64,000 bases of DNA from Pinus tabuliformis (lineage: Eukaryota; Streptophyta; Pinopsida; Pinales; Pinaceae). Both the position numbers and the translations under genes were made by a program. Shown one piece after another: positions 1 through 9,453 of this stretch. The stretch is taken from NCBI GenBank assembly GCA_031772625.1, contig CM062818.1, positions 1,283,264,277 to 1,283,328,276 of the forward strand, in the 5' to 3' direction. Under the pieces are notes generated by a model. The model was not told where the DNA came from and searched no databases. It saw only the letters and a program-made list of their open reading frames with translations. Numbering within the stretch: the first letter of the stretch is position 1; every line of letters starts with the position of its first letter.

Positions 1-9
1 GCCTACCCT

Positions 10-134
10 AGGCACCTCAAGGGAGGTTTTCACCCATGGATCTTTTATTTTCCTTTTTTCACTCTTGGGCTGCCTCAAGGAGGTTTTCAACCCAAAAGTT
101 GGCCTCAGGCACCTCATGTAGGTTTTCACCTAGG
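10..134. repeat. Three imperfect ~25-bp repeats downstream of H pol
   Basis: Copies at 10-36, 70-94 and 107-134 share the core CCTCA-N4-5-AGGTTTTCA, separated by T-rich spacers. They lie beyond the H integrase reading frame, in its 3' untranslated side. A homopolymer T/A stretch at 140-180 follows. The window edge prevents seeing whether the array continues. Confidence 0.55.
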
Positions 135-183
135 TCCCTTTTTTTTTTCTCTTTTTTTCATTTTTTCTTCAAAAAAAAAGTCT

Positions 184-1593
184 TCAAGAATTCGGTGAGT
201 TGGAAGCTAAGACACTTCTAATCACATTCACTTCCTTACTGATAGTACTGATAAACTCTTCCTTTGAAAGAGGTCTTTTGTAGGCTTTCAATCTGTATCC
301 ATTAACAAGAAAGGGGATAGCTTCTTCATCAATGGTGATGATATGAACAACCCCATTGTCATGGAATTTTTCTATCACATATGGGCCCATCAATTTGGTC
401 ATCAATTTGCTTTAGAGCCCAATCACCCTCTTGAAAAACTTTTTCTTTGATGTTTTTGTCATGTCAAACCTCTCTTTGTACTTGAGTCACCTCTGTGTGT
501 AGGAGGGCTTGCATCCTAAATTCATCTAACCCATTGAGATGGATCAACCTCTCTTGTTGTGCCCTTGTAACATCCAAATCCAATTGTGATACCACTCTCA
601 GAGTGTTGTACTCAAACTCAGTGGAGAGCAGAGCCTTCTTCCATAGACCAAATCATAAGGGGTGAAGCCAATGGTTGTCTTCCAAGTTGTATTATAGGCC
701 TACATGGACTCCACTAGTCCATCAGCCCAATATTTCCTGCTGCTATTCACAACCTTTATGAGAATGCTTTCCAATGCTCTGTTGGTAACCTCTACTTGTC
801 CATTGGCCTGAGGATGGTAAGAAGTTGACTTCCTATGCTTGATCTTATACTGACTCAACAAATTCTCAATCAGGTGTGAGGTGAATTGAGCACCCTGATT
901 AGTGACTAGCTCTCTAGGGTACCAAACTTGTAAAACACATTCCCCCTTAAGAATTTATCCACTTTCTCTTATGTTGCTACCTTGACAGCCTTGGTTTCAG
1001 CCCACTTTGTCAAGTAATTAGTGCACACAATTATGTACTTTTTCTACCCTGATGGTGGATCAATGGGCCCAATGAAATCCATGCCCCACTTGTCAAATGG
1101 CTCAAGAGTCACTTGAGGTTGCAAAGGCATTTCATCACTAGGAGTAGGTTTCCCCATTCTTTGTCACTGGTCACATCGACTAGTATATCTTCTTGCATCT
1201 TGGTGGAGAGTGGGCCAGTAGTAGCCAGCTTGTAGGACCTTGAAGGTTGTCCTATTGGCTGCAAATTGGCCTCCACAAGGCCCATCATGACAGGCCAGAA
1301 GGATGTCAAAAACTTCCTCCTTACTAACACATCTCCTTAGAATTTGATCTTTGCCTATCTTGAAGAGATTGCCCCCAATCCAAGTGAATGGTGCGCTTTT
1401 TATTATAATTATACTATTTTCCTTGGAGGACAGATTTGGAGGGAATTGTGAAGCCACTAAGTGGTTGTCTATGTCATAAAACCATGGAGAGAGAATTGAA
1501 ATAACGAATAAATTCTCATCTTGCAATTGATCATCAACCATTCCTTCCTCACCTATAGGCAAAGCAAGTCCAGAAAAAAAATTCTGCAACTAT
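184..1593 (-). pseudogene. H integrase (Ty3/gypsy pol, 3' part)
   Basis: Integrase inserts element DNA into the host chromosome. Reading leftwards from 1593, there is a linker with a slipped T run, then the zinc-binding domain at about 1310-1164 (ACHDGPCGG, then AGYYWPTLHQDARRY; the second zinc histidine reads as Q). The core begins with KWGMDFIGP (first catalytic D) near 1080. The second motif reads TNQGAQF at about 890-870, so the expected aspartate is N. The glutamate motif GQVEVTNRALE is present near 800-770. The C-terminal part GPYVIEKFHDNGVVHI with VNGYRLKAY lies at 390-265. Several stops and frameshifts occur between 600 and 1100, so it is inactive. Element A separates this piece from its RNase H. 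Confidence 0.85.
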
Positions 1594-1755
1594 TGTTGGG
1601 AATGAGTTCCTCGAAGAGCTAGTTTTGGGGCAGAAGGACCAAATTTTGTAATAAAGATGTAAAGTCTCTGCATTTTGTGGTTGCAGAGCGCGAAGATGTC
1701 AAAGGGTTGTACGCCCTTCTTTTGTAAAGTCTCATGCTGGCTGTAAAGATCTACA

Positions 1756-1790
1756 CATGGTCTGCAGACCATGGGATTGTATAAAAAGGG
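1756..1790 (+). promoter_or_regulatory. A LTR core promoter: palindrome plus TATA box
   Basis: A perfect 18-bp palindrome at 1756-1773 (half-site CATGGTCTG) is followed 6 bases later by TATAAAAAG at 1780-1788. The 3' LTR has the same layout: arms CCCATGGT and ACCATGGG at 12853-12874, then TATAAAAAG at 12879-12887. Conservation in both LTRs and the fixed spacing support a Pol II promoter for the element. Confidence 0.7.
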
Positions 1791-2325
1791 AGTCTTAGAA
1801 GAGTCTAAGAAAATAATAGTAGTAGTAGAAGAAGTGTTTTTCGGTAAGAAGTTCTAAGTGTTCTTGGGTCTTAACGTAGGTAAAGGCTCTACAGCTGAGT
1901 GTGCAGAGGCCTAGGGTGGAAGTCCGTAGCTGAGTGCGCGCCCCTGCAGCTGTGTGCGCATGGTGAATAGAGTCTGTATTGAACTTGAGATATCAATAAA
2001 GATAAGTATTCTGCAAATCACTGTTTATTTTGTCTCTATTTAATGCATCTAATTATATTATGATACGATCTGGGTTTACATTATAATGCTTATTTAATGC
2101 GTGAATGTATTCGATTATATATGTTAATTGAACGCAAGCAAGAATAAAGGATTACGTGAAGGTAACTGTAAATGCATGGTAGATTAGGTAACACTTAAGA
2201 TAACTTGGGAACTTATACAGTAACGTAGTCACAGAGGCACGTAAGTGCCTGGACCTTGGGTTAGGGTTGCGTGAAGATTAGTTGGGTACCTTCGCAGAGG
2301 TACTGAAGGATAGAAGAGAAGGAAC

Positions 2326-2352
2326 ATCGATAAGCCCTATAGGCTTATCGAT
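2326..2352 (+). other. A LTR hairpin (11-bp arms, 5-nt loop)
   Basis: ATCGATAAGCC and GGCTTATCGAT flank CTATA in the downstream part of the 5' LTR, after the poly(A) signal. The 3' LTR copy (13422-13448) has one arm mismatch. In the RNA this would form a stable stem in the R/U5 leader. Confidence 0.6.
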
Positions 2353-2555
2353 CTGCGCAAAGGCAGAATCAGGAAGTATAGATCGACATCGCAACCATCT
2401 CAGGGTGTGGAAACCTAGTTCCTGCATCCTCCCATAATGCTTCAGGTGAGACTTCGGTCCACGCTCCACGGGCTAATGCCGAAAGGGCCAGTAGTGTATG
2501 GATTTACTTGGCTGACTAACACTGAACCTGGGTCAGGGCCCATCAAGCCAAAAAA

Positions 2556-2573
2556 TGGTTCTGTTGTCAGGAC
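2556..2573 (+). other. A primer-binding site (tRNA-Asp-like)
   Basis: TGGTTCTGTTGTCAGGAC begins two bases after the 5' LTR. It resembles the complement of a plant tRNA-Asp 3' end (TGGCGCCGTTGCCGGGGA) with several mismatches, mostly transitions. Such a site primes minus-strand synthesis. The tRNA assignment is tentative. Confidence 0.5.
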
Positions 2574-3073
2574 AGGATCTGCATGAGAGATGTGTGATGC
2601 CGTATCATTGGAATCCAACCAAGAAAGAAATTGAGACCCGGTAGGATAGAAATATCCACGAATTCGCAGCGCAAGAAAACAAGAATCCATGATTGACGAA
2701 AGAACAGTGGTTGGACAGATACATGTACACAAAAATACACGAAATATTATTTTGTTCCTTTTCGGTTGAGTTATACGAGTGGATCGCAAATTTGGCAGAC
2801 AGTCAAGGAAGGTGGAGGCTTGACGTGCTGATTGTTTGAACACTGGAGCTAGTAAGGAGGTTGGAAGCTTTTGAAGATAAGATCGTGTGTTGTCGACCAT
2901 TGGCTCGACCGCATCATAGGCGGATTTGTGACTGATTTCGCGGTCGATACCTATGTTAGTTACAATGAAGTAGAGCATCGCTTCTTCAAAGGATTGTGAG
3001 GTAAGTATTTAAAATAATTGAATACTTAGATTAAGATTCTCTTGTGTGAACAAGGGGTTATGTTGTTACCTTG
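2574..3073 (+). other. A untranslated leader
   Basis: About 500 bases lie between the primer-binding site and the first gag ATG. I see no conserved coding frame; the long minus-strand frame here runs on into LTR sequence and has no family resemblance. Confidence 0.6.
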
Positions 3074-4954
3074 ATGTTTGGAGCTACGCGAAGCAGAAAA
3101 CCTTTCAGGAATGGAGGAAGAAAAAGTCCTGAGTATAGCCCACTGATCGAACCTCATTTAAGTGACGACGAAGGAACACCACAGATTTCTCCCCTGAGCA
3201 CTAGTTAGTTGATAAGACAAGGGTTACCGCAAATACCTACACTGCCTTCACCCTCATCACATCCATCCACACCACCTCCATTCCCACCTCCACCACTCAC
3301 CCCATCACCCACACCACTGCCACCTCCATTGTTCAATATGGAAAACTCTGTAAAACTACCTATATTCAAGGGTGTATGGAATGAGGACCCGAACCAATTT
3401 TGGTTCGTCATAAAGGATGTATGGAAGCTCAGGGCATCGCGGATGATCACATGAAGAAGGCGACGTTAGTTAGTTCTTTGCAGGATCATGAACTAACCTG
3501 GTACATCAAGTACTCTAATGACAACCAGGTAGCTACGCTGGAAGAGATCAAGACCATGCTGAACAAAGAATTCAATAGGCCTAAGTCTGAAGCACAGTCA
3601 ATTGTGGGGTTCAAGGAAATCACGATGAAACCAGGTGAGACCCCTTGGGAGTTAGATCAGAGCTTGAAGTGTAAAATCGAATTTGACGGATGGACAACAC
3701 CGTGAATGGTTCATGGCTTCGCTCCTGCCTCACCTAAGGGTTGCATTGTCACAACAAAATATTACGACTTAGGCAGAAGCCTTGGAGATTGCAATGATAC
3801 TGCATGAAATGACAATGCAAGATCTGAATCTGTGGGTTCAACAGATTCATGCATAGTTGAAAAACATTTGTCTCGAAATGCAAAGTCTGAAGTAGGACAG
3901 AATTTCTCGGCCAAAGGCGCGCAAAGAGGTTTGGTGCTTAAAATGCAAGGGTCAGGGGCATGACAAGGATCACTGCCCCATTTTCACAAACTATATTGTA
4001 ACAAGAGGACCAATGCCACTATGACTAAAAGCTGCAATAGGGCCAACTACATGGCCTACGGTATGGTGTGCTATATGTTAGGTAGCAGGGAAACATATGA
4101 CTGATAATTTCCATTTGTTACAAAAATTTGTACAAACACCGCAACAACTATTTTGCAATTTCTATCAATCAGTAGGCCATGATGAGCACAATTGTCGAAG
4201 TTACGAATTGATGATGGATAGGACACCCACATACAGAGTGCAGACAAAAACACAGCCTCCTGACCAAAGCATTGGGGGAATGCAAGGTGAGTATCAGGGG
4301 GGCAGCTGAGGCTGAGGTGGAGGAGGACCTGGGAGAGGTCGAGGACAGCTGATTTGTTACAATTGCAGAGGCCCAGGACAATACGCGAGGGACTGTCCAA
4401 ATCCAACGTGATTTTTATGCCGCTACTATACTCAGTTTAACCATGTGACTGAGTATTACCCAATATTATTAGCTAAGATTCATAAAAAGGGGGTGCAGCC
4501 TTCGCAATCGACACAAAACCTCTAGATGATGAGGGCTGAGCCTCGCGAGGAAGACCCTAAGGTAAACATTATGCTACGGAGCAGAACCACGACTGGGGAG
4601 GATAAAGGGAAGCAACCTGCAAAAGGTGAATGGGTCCACAAAGCACCAGAAAAGGAGACTGTGTTTGATTTGGAGCGCACAAAAGAAACATTTATGGAAG
4701 CAAATAAAAGCTTCACTAAGGCCTCTACCTCTAGAAATCAAGAGAAACCAATTGAAGAAATGGACCCATCCATGATTACCACATTCTTGGAGAGCTGCAT
4801 GAAGCTGCTCTGTGACATTAAGGCTATGAAGGGCCTGCATGAACTGATCAATCAGTGCACTGGTAAGGATGGTGCTATTGGTGAACTGCACATGGTCAGG
4901 AAACTTGGAAAGCATAAGGCAAGGACTAAGCATGAGATGAGACTCACCGCATAG
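3074..4954 (+). pseudogene. A gag polyprotein with five zinc-knuckle motifs
   Basis: Gag forms the virus-like particle and binds RNA. The ATG at 3074 opens a frame through a proline-rich stretch (3215-3335) into the capsid domain (VKLPIFKGVWNEDPNQFW; LTWYIKYSND; NKEFNRPKSEAQSIVGFKE). A frameshift lies near 3420-3440. Five CCHC-type motifs follow: CLKCKGQGHDKDHC at about 3934; CAIC-stop-VAGKH with the last Cys as F at about 4069; CNFYQSVGHDEHNC at about 4153 (second Cys now Y); CYNCRGPGQYARDC at about 4355 (His now Q); and CRYYTQFNHVTEYY at about 4411 (two Cys now Y). A charged linker (4526-4950) leads to protease. Three of the losses are TGY to TAY, a G to A change. The protein is not functional as written. 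Confidence 0.85.
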
Positions 4955-5345
4955 ATAGGGGAATATGAGATGGACCAAGTTATCCTAGACCTGGGGTTCG
5001 ACGCGAATATTTTGCCAAAATAGACCTAGGAAAGGATGGGGAGACCTGTTCTCTAATGGTCTTCGATACAGTTAAGAATGGCGAATCAACAAAAAATTAT
5101 CCCAATGGGGAGGCTCCAAGAGGTCAAAGTTGACATCGAGGGCACAAGCTCACTGGTGGATTTTGAGGTAATAGAGATTGTGGATGATAGAAATACCTAC
5201 CCTACACTCCTTGGAATCGATTGGGCCACTGACATGAATGGGTAATCAACCTCAAGAAGCGGAAGATGATACTTGAAAACAAGTCACTCTGTGTAGTGGT
5301 GCCACTAGATCCGGCGGAGGGACCGCATTATACAGAACCAATATG
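4955..5345 (+). pseudogene. A aspartic protease
   Basis: The retroviral-type aspartic protease cleaves the polyprotein. EMDQVILDLGFDANILP at 4967-5017 holds the active-site motif as D-L-G rather than D-S/T-G. Downstream, RMANQQKIIPMGRL and the flap-side TLLGIDWATDMNG complete the fold. Stops interrupt at LPK-stop-T-stop-ERMG (CAG to TAG and TGG to TAG readings) and after RPVL. A one-base slip follows MNG near 5242. The D-L-G form also occurs in H, so it may be normal in these lineages. Confidence 0.8.
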
Positions 5346-6255
5346 AGATTATGAAAGCGATGATGATCTGGACCAGGTTTACAAGATAATGGTACGAGAT
5401 TGGGATTGGGTGAATCCAACAGTGAATGGATGCATTGCATGGGATCACGAAAGCTCCTGCACGTCATATTCAGATGAAGAATTGGAGCATTGGCAGAACT
5501 GGTTGCATGAAGTTTCGACGTTGCATTGTAATATGATGACCAAGTCATTACACTGTGCGTCATCCAAAGCCAGGGATATGCCTCATTATGATGGGCTAAC
5601 TGATGTCGATTTCTTTTTGGATGCATTTGAAAGAGAAGTACCCAAGAAACATCACTTCCAAGCCTTGGACTGGTACTACGCGCTATGTCTGCAAGATGGT
5701 GGGGTATGCACAAGGATAGTTTCAGTGATTAGCACGACTATAGGAGGATGATGAGAATACATTTTGGGCAGCCAAAAGTGAGGATGACAGATACATATGA
5801 TGGAAGAGATGACTCGTGAAATCACCTGGCTAAATGGAATAAGGTTTATTGTGCAGAGCCCCAGCCTGAATGGGTGCATCTGTTTTGTCATACCCTACGC
5901 ATCATACCAATGAATTAGTATTTGGAAACTGAGCTTCGCCATGGCACTGAAGAATGGGACATCTTGTGCTAGGGATTTTTAATGACGTTCAACCTTGAGG
6001 ATGGATTTGACCGTATTGACGCAGCACTACAGGAGGTTAAAGCAACGATATTTAGGATACCGCAAGATCCTTTGGACCTGATCCACCCTGATTGGACTAC
6101 CCAACTGAGCCATGCACTGGAATTCTATAGCGTGACTTTTGAAGAAGAAGACGAGGATCCCCGAAAAGTTAATATTCCGAAAACAGAAGGTCACCGCGAG
6201 GTTGAAGGTCTGCAGATGGAGGATCCTGACATAACCACACCGCTGAAAACTAGGT
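5346..6255 (+). pseudogene. A inter-domain region with a second gag-like domain
   Basis: About 300 codons separate protease from RT. The region holds MPHYDGLTDVDFFLDAFERE (5578-5637). After a frameshift it holds TDTYDGRDDS-stop-NHLAKW (5787-5837), then WVHLFCHTL, YLETELRHGTEEWDIL and GFLMTFNLEDGFDRID up to about 6020. The order YDG-xxD-x3-HL-xxW, then a WxxLF-type helix and an L-x-F segment, matches the usual layout of plant retrotransposon capsid domains. It would be a second capsid-like module outside gag. It ends in an acidic segment leading to RT. Stops fit CGA to TGA and TGG to TAG. Family membership was judged by eye only. Confidence 0.6.
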
Positions 6256-7660
6256 AGGTCAACATTGGCATAGAGGCAGAACCAAAATTCACAAATATTG
6301 GAGACTATTGGGATGATGCAACAGTAGACAAGGTCGTTGAGCTCCTCCGTGAATATCAAGATTTGTTCCCCACAAATTTTTTTGATCTAAAAGGGATAAT
6401 AGGAGACCTGGGTGTCATGAAGATCACCTTGAAACTGGACGCGAAGCCTATAAAACAAAGACCTTACCGCCTTAATCCTAAGTATAAGGAAAGGGTTTGT
6501 GCTGAGTTGGATAAGATGCTTGCGGCAGGAATTATTGAACCAATAGAAGAATCTGATTGGGTAAGCCCGATAGTGGTTCAAGAAAAGAAACAAAAGAAGA
6601 AATAAGGATATGCATGGATCTCCAGAAGCTGAATGATGCTTGCATGCATGACCCCTTCCCGACCCCATTCACTAATGAAGTCCTGGATAATGTAGGCGGC
6701 CAAGAAGCATACTCTTTCACTGATGGGTTCTCTGGGTATCATCAGATCAAAATCGCACCTGAAGATAGAAGCAAGACGCAATTTGTGATAGAATGGGAAT
6801 GTTTTCAGTATACTGTAATGCCTTTTGGGTTGAAGAATGTGCCAACAATATTTTCACGCGTAGTCATTGCGGCATTCAAAGACTTCATTCATAAGTTCCT
6901 GGAGGTGTACTTTGACAATTGGACAATGTTTGGATTGGTCAAATGTCATGTGGCAACTCTGCGCTTAATGTTAGATACGTGTCGAAGATACCAGATCGCG
7001 CTCAATCTAAAGAAGTGTCTATTTTGTGTCCCTTTTTGGATCCTGCTAGGGAATGTGGTGTGTAGACAGGGATTGATGGTAGACCCTACGAAGATCACGG
7101 TGATAATCAACTTGGAGGCGCCAAGGAATGTGAAACAACTATGTGCAACCCTGGGGCATACCGGATACTATAGGAATTTCATCAAGAGTTGTGCCTAGAT
7201 CACCATGCTCATGGAGAAGTTGTTGAGAAAGGATGCTACGTTCTATTGGAGTGATGAATGCCAGAAGAGCTTGGATGTGCTGAAAGAGAAAATGGTCACC
7301 GCGCCAATCCTAGTCTTTCCGGACTGGAAGAAGGAATTTTATGTGCATGTGAACGCCTCGTGTATCGCACTAGGGGTCGTACTGTCACAGGTGGGTGAGG
7401 GGGAATTGGACCATCCTATAGCATTTGCGATCATAAATTTGTCCGAGGCTGAGAAGAACTATTCCGCTACAGCGTGCAAGGACTACCCATGGTATACATC
7501 CTCCAAAAGTTCAGGCACTATTTGCTGGGTGGACATTTTAAGATGTATACGGATCATTCTACGTTAAAATACCTAGTTAATAAGCCTGTGTTGGGGGGCA
7601 ATATCTATAGGTGGTTGTCATTATTCTAGGATTATGATTTTTAAGTTATTGTGAAGCCTG
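6256..7660 (+). pseudogene. A reverse transcriptase and RNase H
   Basis: RT copies the RNA genome and RNase H removes the template strand. RT motifs in order: LDAKPIKQRPYRLNPKYKE (6436-6492), ESDWVSPIVVQ (6547-6580), RICMDLQKLNDA (6606-6640), FSGYHQIKIAPEDRSKTQF (6728-6785), FGLKNVPTIFSRV (6825-6862). The catalytic YLDD-type motif reads YFDNWT at about 6907-6925, so an essential aspartate is N (GAT to AAT reading). RNase H begins at FPDWKKEFYVHVNAS, where the first catalytic aspartate is also N, and is frameshifted near 7480. One frameshift lies near 6590. Enzymatically dead as written. Confidence 0.88.
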
Positions 7661-9039
7661 GATGATTGAACACGGGACCAGATTATCTGTCGCGCATCGA
7701 AACGAGAGAGAAGCCCACTAATTTGGAGGAAGGACTACCTGAAGCGCAGCTCTTTACGATATGTGTCGTCGATAGTCACTTTGAAGATATCATACAATTC
7801 CTGACAACTGGGACTGCTCCAGAAGGGTATACAAGCCAACAAAAGAAGGATTTAGTAGTGCACGCAGCAGACTTCTCCAGCATTGCAGGACATTTGTAGA
7901 AAATGGGGTTGGACGAAATATTGCGATGCTATGTACCTGAGTTTGAGTGAAGCAGCATCCCCCCAGAGGCTCATGGAGGAGCTACAGGAGGACATTATGC
8001 AGGAAAAGCAATAGTGCAGAAGGTTCTGTGTGCTGGATTGTGGTGGCCAACTCTAAATAAGGACACGAAAGCATATTGTAGGGCTTGTGATGCATGTCAG
8101 AGGACTGGTAGGCCATCGCGGAGGGATGAACTATTGTTGATACCGTAGGTGACATTACAACCGTTCGAGAAATGTGCGATTGACTTTGTGGTACCAATTC
8201 AGCCTCCGAGAAAGAAAATAGGTGCGTGGTACATCATCACCATGACAGAGTACTTGACTGGGTGGGTAGAGGCGCAACCTTTGAAGGACTGTACCGATGC
8301 GACAGTAGCGAAGTTTCTTTTTGAATACATATTGATGAGATTTGGCTGTCCAAATATCTTGATGAGCGATCGCAGTACACACTTACTGAATGAAACAATC
8401 AGCGCGTTAAGGGAAGAATTTCAGGTGTATCATCATAAGAGCATGCCTTATCACCCGCAAGACAATTGGACGGTGGAAGCATTCAATAAAATACTAGAGA
8501 ACACACTAACAAAGGTTTGTAATGCTCAGAGAAGTGACAAGGATGTGCACGTACCAGCGGTGCTATGGGCCTACAGAACGACTTGCAAGAAGTTGACTGG
8601 GCAAATGCCTTTCAGACTTGTGTATGGCGTAGAAGCTATGATGCCAATGGAATACATTGTACCTAGTCCGCGCATAGTGACACTCACGGGAATTGAAGAC
8701 CGTGGAGCCTCGGAAGAGAGGTTTGTGTAGCTAGCAAAGCTTGAGGAGGACCGATTTCTAGCTGGATTTCATCAACAAGTTCAAAAGGAGCATGAAAAGG
8801 CATGTCATGATCGGCACATTAAACTACGTACCTTCAAGGTAAATGATCTAGTTTTGCTATATGACAGCAAGTTTGATAAATTTCTAGGGAAATTTAGGAA
8901 GCACTAGGTGGGGCCCTATGTCATCAAAGAGATTACCGATGGTGGAGCAGTTCAGTTGGTTAATTTAAATGGGGAGCTCTTCCCAGGAAAGGTGAATGGT
9001 AGTCAATTGAAGCCATACACTGGTGATCCAGCTAGGTGA
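7661..9039 (+). pseudogene. A integrase and pol C-terminus
   Basis: The linker GPDYLSRIETREKP (7675-7716) joins RNase H to integrase. The zinc-binding segment at 7960-8105 reads GGATGGHYAGKAIVQKVL, then GLWWPTLNKDTKAYCRACD. The catalytic core keeps all three acidic residues: D in CAIDFVVP (about 8175), D in LMSDRSTHLLN (about 8365) and E in TVEAFNKILE (about 8475). The C-terminal part LVLLYDSKF, GPYVIKEITDGGAVQLV and VNGSQLKPY ends at a TGA at 9037-9039. There is no chromodomain. Stops at 8146, 8728 and 8905 break it. Confidence 0.87.
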
Positions 9040-9453
9040 CTATATGACGGAAGCACAGTCTTAGCACTCCAGGCAGCTGAAAGGAGGTGCGAGACTATAA
9101 ACTACACTCCCCGGGTTGGGGACCTGCGCAGAATGAGGAGATGTCACAGAGACCATACAAGTGCATAGATGGCTGCACTACCTGGGATAAAACCGCGTAG
9201 GTTGGCCGGAAAGTGACCGTTAAAGTCAGTGTTCATGATTTCACAATGAAAAAAATGGCCAAATGGAGCAAAAGGGGCATCATTTAAGATGAAATTTATG
9301 GGCGAGATCCTTGAAAATATGCCGCTAATCTAGCATTAACGAACCGATTTTTGGGGGAACAGTCTGATTTGAATTCAAAATGGGCTATAAATTACATGTG
9401 GTTACCCAAAAAGAACACTTGGCATTTTGAGCATTGAGTTGTTGAGCTCTCAT
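9040..9453 (+). other. A spacer between pol and ORF3
   Basis: About 410 bases with no conserved frame. It contains two A-rich patches (9245-9290) and GATTTTTGGGGGAAC near 9347. A subgenomic promoter or splice acceptor for ORF3 would be expected here, but I cannot point to one with confidence. Confidence 0.4.

Larger units (their letters stand above)
1594..2553 (+). repeat. A 5' LTR
   Basis: This 960-bp LTR matches 12672-13649 throughout, with scattered substitutions I judge by eye to be in the high single-digit percent. It lacks a 20-odd-bp block present near the start of the 3' copy, where a TTTTGGGGC-containing unit is repeated. AATAAA at 1995-2000 is a candidate polyadenylation signal. 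Confidence 0.92.

Noticed and set aside
2442..2978. 178-residue minus-strand frame over the A LTR and leader
   Set aside because: It reads across the LTR boundary in antisense. The same LTR text gives a similar tail in the 13538-13873 frame, so it is a composition artefact.
3205..3450. Glycine-rich minus-strand frame
   Set aside because: It is the complement of the proline-rich N-terminal part of A gag.
5252..5713. 153-residue minus-strand frame
   Set aside because: It is the antisense shadow of A pol, whose plus-strand reading has clear motif support.
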